This document shows, piece by piece, positions 7,231 through 11,106 of a stretch of DNA of 11,106 nucleotides. Location of the stretch: assembly GCA_041853585.1 (NCBI GenBank), contig JBGZSM010000044.1, positions 1-11,106 of the forward strand. Direction: 5' to 3'. The notes under the pieces are model-generated. The model did not search any database and was not told the origin of the DNA. It saw nothing but the letters and a program-made list of their open reading frames with translations. The DNA comes from JAUNKE01 sp041853585 (GTDB lineage: Bacteria > Bacillota > Clostridia > Peptostreptococcales > Filifactoraceae). The first letter of the stretch is position 1; each line of letters starts with the position of its first letter. A program made the translations under genes and the position numbers.

Positions 7231-8096
7231 CTTTTTTCTCCTACTTGATTTAATAAATATAAAAAGATTGCTATTGAAAGCAAATCCGCTGAACCGCCCG
7301 AACTGATATTCTGCTCGATGCACCATTTATCCATTTCCGATAAGGCTTTCTGCAAATTATCCCGTTCCGACTCCAAAATCCGCTTGCTGCGTTTTTTGAG
7401 TTCATCCAGCAAACCAAATCCCCCGCGTGAAATAACATTCGTATCACAATTGGTTGCCATAATTTTAAGGAGCGCTGTGAGCAAACTCTCTTGACTCAGC
7501 GATGTGCTTATCAAAAAATCGTAAGCCATCTTGGCAGTCGGCAAGCCGGCTTCCACTTCGCCGCGCACCCCGCCGATTCCATGCTCCAAATAAAGACGCT
7601 CGCCCATCGTCCTTTCCTTTTTGTGAATTGCCTTTTCCATGTCAAACGCCAAGATGCCGCTCGATAAAGCACGAACCTCTTCAAGCAATTCTACAATCAG
7701 TCCGTTCCCCGTTGTCTTTTTGTCCGCAAATTTTTCATTTGCAAAAATCCTGCCTGCTGCACAAAGACAAAATGCCATCGAATAAATGATTCCCTTGTGC
7801 GTATTGATATGATTGGTTGCTCGAAACATTTCCGCTTCCGCCGAAATTCCACGCTCTCTCAATAGCTTTTGAACAAATTTCGGCTCCTCGTTTGCGTAAT
7901 CCGCTCCAATTTTTACAAAATCCGAAAACGCATCGCCGAGCGCAACGCTGCTGTCGATAAAAGTATAAATGTCCATATCCCGATGCGCCCCGCAAGAAAT
8001 CGGATCCACCAATCCCGGCTTTGGAAAAAGCGTCGCCTCATAAAGCAATGCCCTTTGCGCAAGTTTTGCAATATCATTTATAAAATTTCTATCCAT
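7218..8096 (-). CDS. citG: Triphosphoribosyl-dephospho-CoA synthase
   Basis: CitG condenses ATP with dephospho-CoA, releasing adenine, to make the precursor of the citrate lyase prosthetic group that CitX attaches to CitD. From the ATG at 8096 it has 292 residues, normal for the family. Motifs visible are PKPGLVD at 25-31, GAHRDMD at 36-42, NTHKG at 98-102, GIGGVRGE with GLP at about 173-187, DTNV at 218-221 and GGSADLL at 267-273. Start choice is uncertain: AGGGGGT stands just before the ATG at 8096, while an earlier ATG at 8114 overlaps the stop of a tiny upstream ORF as TGATG, and a GTG lies at 8117. An upstream stop excludes anything much longer. Its 3' end overlaps the transporter start by 13 bases. 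Confidence 0.94.
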   Translation of the reverse strand: MDRNFINDIAKLAQRALLYEATLFPKPGLVDPISCGAHRDMDIYTFIDSSVALGDAFSDFVKIGADYANEEPKFVQKLLRERGISAEAEMFRATNHINTHKGIIYSMAFCLCAAGRIFANEKFADKKTTGNGLIVELLEEVRALSSGILAFDMEKAIHKKERTMGERLYLEHGIGGVRGEVEAGLPTAKMAYDFLISTSLSQESLLTALLKIMATNCDTNVISRGGFGLLDELKKRSKRILESERDNLQKALSEMDKWCIEQNISSGGSADLLSIAIFLYLLNQVGEKRWKN

Positions 8097-8113
8097 CGCA
8101 CCCCCTGCATCCA

Positions 8114-8137
8114 TCACCGTACCAATCCGTCATGCAC
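8114..8137 (-). promoter_or_regulatory. Possible leader ORF coupled to citG
   Basis: On the minus strand AGGAGA (8144-8149) is followed 6 bases later by a GTG that opens a 7-codon frame (V-H-D-G-L-V-R). This ends in a TGA overlapping an ATG in the citG frame as TGATG. That is the architecture of a coupled mini-ORF that would load ribosomes onto citG. A longer frame through the same stop could start at an ATG at 8227. A second AACAGGAGA copy lies at 8161-8169. This is inference from sequence only. Confidence 0.35.
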
Positions 8138-8167
8138 TTTGTTTCTCCTGTTAAAAACTCTCTCCTG

Positions 8168-8401
8168 TTGCTCAAGCGACGGCAACATCAACTGTCCTAC
8201 CGCTCTCTGCAAATCGCACGATTTCATCCAACAATTTTGCGAAAGAATTTCCAAGTTTTTTCATCAAGTGAACAAGTCGCGCTCAAAAAATTATGAGCGA
8301 AGCGAAGTTTAATTTTTTGACTTGGAGCGGATGCTCAAAAACTTCAAATATTGAGCAGTTGCCGATGAAATCGCTGTGATCTACATTATTAGCTTGAGCA
8401 A
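8168..8401. repeat. 234-bp imperfect inverted repeat, MITE-like or structured RNA
   Basis: The ends are perfect 10-bp inverted repeats: TTGCTCAAGC at 8168-8177 and GCTTGAGCAA at 8392-8401. Inside, CGATTTCATC (8219-8228) has its complement GATGAAATCG at 8364-8373. At the centre, 8283-8293 (TCAAAAAATTA) pairs perfectly with 8310-8320, and GACTTG/CAAGTC segments extend the stem with a bulge. The element could be a non-autonomous miniature transposable element or an RNA fold that sets expression of genes after citF. It has no coding capacity beyond about 30 codons, and I see no clear target-site duplication at its edges. The pairing is visible; the nature of the element is inference. Confidence 0.55.
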
Positions 8402-8407
8402 TCCACA

Positions 8408-9967
8408 CTACAATTGATACGGTTTTGCCTGACGAACCACATCCAAAATGGTGCCATCCCGATACTCAATAAGCGCCACCACTTTGTCCTCAAATTCCAC
8501 ATCGTCTGGCTTGCCCGCAATCTCATACGCTCGATCACGCATTTCCTCAATCGTCATAAGCGGCAAATCCGTCTGCTTGATTGCCTCAATCAAATCCGTT
8601 CTCTTCGGATTGATGGCAATTCCGATTTCCGTAATCAATACATCCACGCTGTCGCCCGGTGTTGTAATCGTCGTTACCTTGTCGAGCACGGTCGGAATTC
8701 TTCCACGAAGAAGCGGCGCCACGATAATCGTCACCTTCGCCCCCGCCGATGTATCCGTATGACCGCCCGGCGCTCCACGAACCACTCCGTCGGAACCGAC
8801 AACGACATTGACATTGTAATCCACATCGACTTCAAGCGCTCCAAGCACAACGAAGTCCAATTTGTTGACAAAAGCTCCTTTGTTGAAAGGATTTGCGTAT
8901 TGGGAAGTTGAAATTTCATAATGATTTCGGTTTTTGTGAACCGAATCCACCGATTGCAAATCAAAATCCTGTGCATCCACCAGCACACGAATATATCCTT
9001 GCTCCATCAACTCCACCAAAGGTCCAGTGATACCGCCGATGGCAAAAGACATTCTGATTTCTTTTTCATCCATGTACGGTTTCATAAAACGAGTTGCCGC
9101 AAGTGACGCGCCGCCCGCTCCCGTTTGGAAAGAAAATCCGTCTTTGAAATACGGTGTGCTTGCGATAAATTTCGCCGTCATCTCCGCCATGATGATTTCT
9201 TTCGGATCTTGTGTAAAACGAATTTCTTTGCTGGCAATCTTGTTCGGATTTCCGATTTCATCCACTACGACGACATAATCGACATCCACCGACTCGATGC
9301 TCGGCGGGAAGTTTGGAAAATCTACCAAACAATCGGTGATGATGACCACCTTGTCCGCATATTCCGCATCCACCATCGCGTAGGATAAAACACCACAGTC
9401 GGACTTGCCGCCTTTTCCGCGAGCATTTCCGTACTCATCCGATGTCGGTGCGCCGATGAAAGCCACATCGATATGCACATCACCCGACTCAATCGCACGA
9501 ACACGACCTCCATGGCTGCGGATATACGCAATATTTTTCAGTTTGCCGAAAGAAATCGCCTCACCGATTTTTCCACGCACACCGGATGAAGAAAGTCCGG
9601 TAATCGTACCGTCTTCGATATATTTGATAATCGGGTCATGCGCCTCGCCGAGCGAGCTTGCACAAATTGTCAAATCCTTGATGCCCATTGACGCAATCAC
9701 TTCCATTACCATGTTCACCACATAGTCGCCATTTCTGAAATGATGGTGGAAAGAAATGGTCATTCCGTCTTTAAGTCCCGATTTTTCAACCGCTTCTTTG
9801 ATGCTGCCGAGAATTTTGCTCTCGGATTTGTCACGGTCAACAAAAGCCTTTACTTTCGGAGCCGCCTTCTTATATTCAAAACCGTCTTTGTAGTTTACTC
9901 CCTGATATACTTCCAATCCATCCTTCAGGATATAGTCGGGAATTTCTCGTCCTGCTTTGTTAATCAT
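8408..9967 (-). CDS. citF: Citrate lyase alpha subunit (citrate CoA-transferase)
   Basis: CitF exchanges the acetyl group on the CitD prosthetic arm for citrate, giving citryl-ACP, the first step of citrate cleavage in the cytoplasmic CitDEF complex. The 519 residues fit the family (about 510), and the product aligns by eye from start to end. It has the N-terminal region with SFHHHFRNGD at about 72-81, glycine-rich segments such as RGKGGKSDCG and QTGAGGAS, and a C-terminal GAPGGHTDTSAGA with ITEIGIAINP, typical of CitF. The ATG overlaps the citE stop as TAATG, with AGGGGG correctly placed upstream. Seven bases after its stop codon region the inverted-repeat spacer begins. No broken motifs seen. 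Confidence 0.97.
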   Translation of the reverse strand: MINKAGREIPDYILKDGLEVYQGVNYKDGFEYKKAAPKVKAFVDRDKSESKILGSIKEAVEKSGLKDGMTISFHHHFRNGDYVVNMVMEVIASMGIKDLTICASSLGEAHDPIIKYIEDGTITGLSSSGVRGKIGEAISFGKLKNIAYIRSHGGRVRAIESGDVHIDVAFIGAPTSDEYGNARGKGGKSDCGVLSYAMVDAEYADKVVIITDCLVDFPNFPPSIESVDVDYVVVVDEIGNPNKIASKEIRFTQDPKEIIMAEMTAKFIASTPYFKDGFSFQTGAGGASLAATRFMKPYMDEKEIRMSFAIGGITGPLVELMEQGYIRVLVDAQDFDLQSVDSVHKNRNHYEISTSQYANPFNKGAFVNKLDFVVLGALEVDVDYNVNVVVGSDGVVRGAPGGHTDTSAGAKVTIIVAPLLRGRIPTVLDKVTTITTPGDSVDVLITEIGIAINPKRTDLIEAIKQTDLPLMTIEEMRDRAYEIAGKPDDVEFEDKVVALIEYRDGTILDVVRQAKPYQL

Positions 9968-10866
9968 TATAATTCCCCCTTGTAAACTCCACTCGCTTTG
10001 GCAAGTGCTATTGTTCTTTGTGCGCCTTCCAGCATCGCGATATCAACCATCTGTCCATCGACCGTAAATACGCCGATTCCTTTTTTCTCGTTCTCTTCCA
10101 ATTGGATGATGATTTTTTCCGCACGCTGAATTTCTTTTTCGCTCGGTGCAAAAATTTTGTGCACGATTGGAATCTGCTTCGGACTGATAAGCGTTTTTCC
10201 GTCAAAACCGAGTTGCTTGATAAGACTTACTTCTTCCGTAAAACCTTCCAAATTATCGACATCCATATATACGGTGTCAAAACATTGGATGCCCGCCGCT
10301 CTCGCCGCAATCACCATCTGACTTCTCGCGCCGAGCAGCTCGATGCCCGATGCGGACTTGGTCGTGTGCATCGTGCGTAAATAGTCGCCCGCGCCGATTG
10401 CGATTCCGAACATTCTCGGTGAGCTTTCCGCAATTTCCAGCGCATTGATAACGCCGCGCGGAGATTCAATCGCGCCCATCATCAAGGTACGACCGACTTC
10501 TACTCCGAATTCCTTTTCCGCTTTTTCAATCGCCTGCTCCGCTTCGTGAATGTCCTTCGCCGTTTCACATTTCGGCACTCGAATTCCGTCGATACCGCTC
10601 GCTACCGCCACTCGAATATCCTCATAAAAATGTGGTGTATCCGATGCATTGATACGAACGATTCGCTCTACTCCTCGATAGTCCACGGTTTTCATCGTGT
10701 TGTATAAAGAAAATCTCGCGGAATCTTTTTCACGCTCCGCCACCGCGTCTTCCAAGTCAAACATTACGGTGTCCGGTTTGTAAACATAGGCATCTTTTAC
10801 CAAGGACGCACGCTGCGCATTGAGAAACAGCATCGTTCTGCGTAATCTTTTTTTATCCGGTCTCAT
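9967..10866 (-). CDS. citE: Citrate lyase beta subunit (citryl-ACP lyase)
   Basis: CitE cleaves citryl-ACP into oxaloacetate and acetyl-ACP, completing the citrate lyase cycle. From the ATG at 10866 it has 299 residues, close to the family norm, with the HpcH/HpaI-type TIM-barrel pattern: FDLEDAV at 36-42, VRINA around 70-74 (R71), the Mg-binding E134 in GAIESPRG, and D161 in the GAGDY segment. The frame is open to a GTG at 10887, but the ATG at 10866 overlaps the citD stop as TAATG, and GGGAGG lies upstream, about 12 bases away, which is somewhat long. Length and the coupled joint support this start. The following citF overlaps its stop in the same way. Confidence 0.97.
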   Translation of the reverse strand: MRPDKKRLRRTMLFLNAQRASLVKDAYVYKPDTVMFDLEDAVAEREKDSARFSLYNTMKTVDYRGVERIVRINASDTPHFYEDIRVAVASGIDGIRVPKCETAKDIHEAEQAIEKAEKEFGVEVGRTLMMGAIESPRGVINALEIAESSPRMFGIAIGAGDYLRTMHTTKSASGIELLGARSQMVIAARAAGIQCFDTVYMDVDNLEGFTEEVSLIKQLGFDGKTLISPKQIPIVHKIFAPSEKEIQRAEKIIIQLEENEKKGIGVFTVDGQMVDIAMLEGAQRTIALAKASGVYKGEL

Positions 10867-11106
10867 TATTTTATCGCACCTCCCCACGCAAAATTTTCAT
10901 TCTGCTCCGCTGCACGATGAACGGCACATTCCACACGCGCCTTAATCGTGCAATCCAATGCTCCTTTGTCCACCACGCGAACGCTCGCGTTTTGCACATC
11001 CAGATTTTTGAGAGTTTCCAGTACGACCGCTTTGATTTGCTTTCCATATTGATTGATGACGCTGCTTTCCAAATCAAACTGAATGCCTGAAGCATTCGGC
11101 TCAATG
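10866..11106 (-). CDS. citD: Citrate lyase gamma subunit (acyl carrier protein), 5' end outside window
   Basis: CitD is the small acyl carrier subunit that holds the 2'-(5''-phosphoribosyl)-3'-dephospho-CoA arm between CitF and CitE. Only the last 79 codons are in the window; the family is about 98 residues, so roughly 20 N-terminal residues, including the serine that carries the prosthetic group (Ser14 in Klebsiella), lie past the edge. The visible part matches the family well: IEPNASGIQF near the edge, then YGKQIKAVVLETL, VVDKGALDCTIKARV and a C-terminal AAEQNENFAWG. An internal TTG at 11072 is not the start. The stop overlaps the citE ATG as TAATG. Confidence 0.95.
   Translation of the reverse strand, partial: IEPNASGIQFDLESSVINQYGKQIKAVVLETLKNLDVQNASVRVVDKGALDCTIKARVECAVHRAAEQNENFAWGGAIK

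Larger units (their letters stand above)
8097..8407. other. Non-coding spacer between citF and citG
   Basis: This 311-base gap is the only real spacer in the otherwise gapless cit operon. It contains a MITE-like inverted repeat (8168-8401), two AACAGGAGA Shine-Dalgarno-like copies 17 bases apart (minus strand, 8144-8152 and 8161-8169), and only tiny ORFs, such as a 30-codon frame at 8172-8264 without a ribosome site. No promoter or clear intrinsic terminator is recognisable. In citCDEFXG-type operons this is where citX would be, but none of the short frames resembles CitX. Confidence 0.7.

Noticed and set aside
5929..7326. Longer N-terminus of the transporter back to 7326
   Set aside because: The extra 32 residues overlap citG further, are unlike 2HCT family starts, and TAGGAG sits correctly only for the ATG at 7230.
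8172..8264. 30-codon minus-strand ORF inside the inverted repeat
   Set aside because: No ribosome binding site, and it lies entirely within a folded repeat; its product resembles nothing known.
7869..8312. Plus-strand frame of 147 codons across citG start and the spacer
   Set aside because: It is antisense to citG for half its length, has no ribosome site, and its C-terminus reads only through the inverted repeat.
8414..8911. Plus-strand frame of 165 codons
   Set aside because: Antisense shadow of citF, rich in Arg, His and Ile from reverse-reading codons; no family resemblance.
1..11106. CRISPR array, phage or insertion-sequence genes, toxin-antitoxin or other defence modules
   Set aside because: No spaced direct repeats, transposase, integrase or defence-type proteins were seen; genes are housekeeping or metabolic with similar composition throughout.

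Overview
The window is an ordinary-looking stretch of a low-to-moderate GC bacterial chromosome, and every convincing gene lies on the minus strand. Families, purine-rich Shine-Dalgarno sites and T-run terminators suggest an anaerobic, citrate-fermenting member of the Bacillota (Clostridia-like). No genus can be named safely from the sequence alone. Stop codons are used normally, TGA included.

In transcription order (high to low coordinates), the first block is a citrate fermentation operon: citD (cut by the window edge), citE, citF, a 311-base spacer with a MITE-like inverted repeat, citG, a 2-hydroxycarboxylate family citrate/malate transporter, and citX. CitD, CitE and CitF are the three subunits of citrate lyase. 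CitG makes the triphosphoribosyl-dephospho-CoA precursor of the prosthetic group, and CitX transfers it to CitD. The transporter brings in the substrate. The coding joints are very tight: TAATG stop/start overlaps at citD/citE, citE/citF and transporter/citX, and a 13-base overlap at citG/transporter. citX is the last cit gene instead of sitting between citF and citG. citC and an oxaloacetate decarboxylase are not seen here and may lie beyond the edge.

The second block is a tRNA-Val(GAC) gene. It has its own near-consensus promoter, whose -35 box overlaps the end of citX, and a strong terminator. No terminator is visible between citX and the tRNA, so operon transcripts may read through it.

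The third block starts from an extended -10 promoter just past the tRNA terminator. It is a two-gene operon: a UPF0597/L-cysteine desulfidase-like (serine dehydratase alpha-like) Fe-S enzyme and a metal-dependent amidohydrolase, closed by a terminator. The last gene, after a 323-base spacer, is a transmembrane chemoreceptor whose dCache sensor carries residues matching the known amino-acid-binding signature, and it also ends at a terminator. Positions 1-223 hold no recognisable gene.

No previously undescribed system is obvious. The most unusual items are the folded inverted-repeat spacer in the cit operon, a tiny coupled leader ORF before citG, the tRNA embedded at the operon end, and the uncharacterised pairing of the desulfidase-like enzyme with an amidohydrolase.
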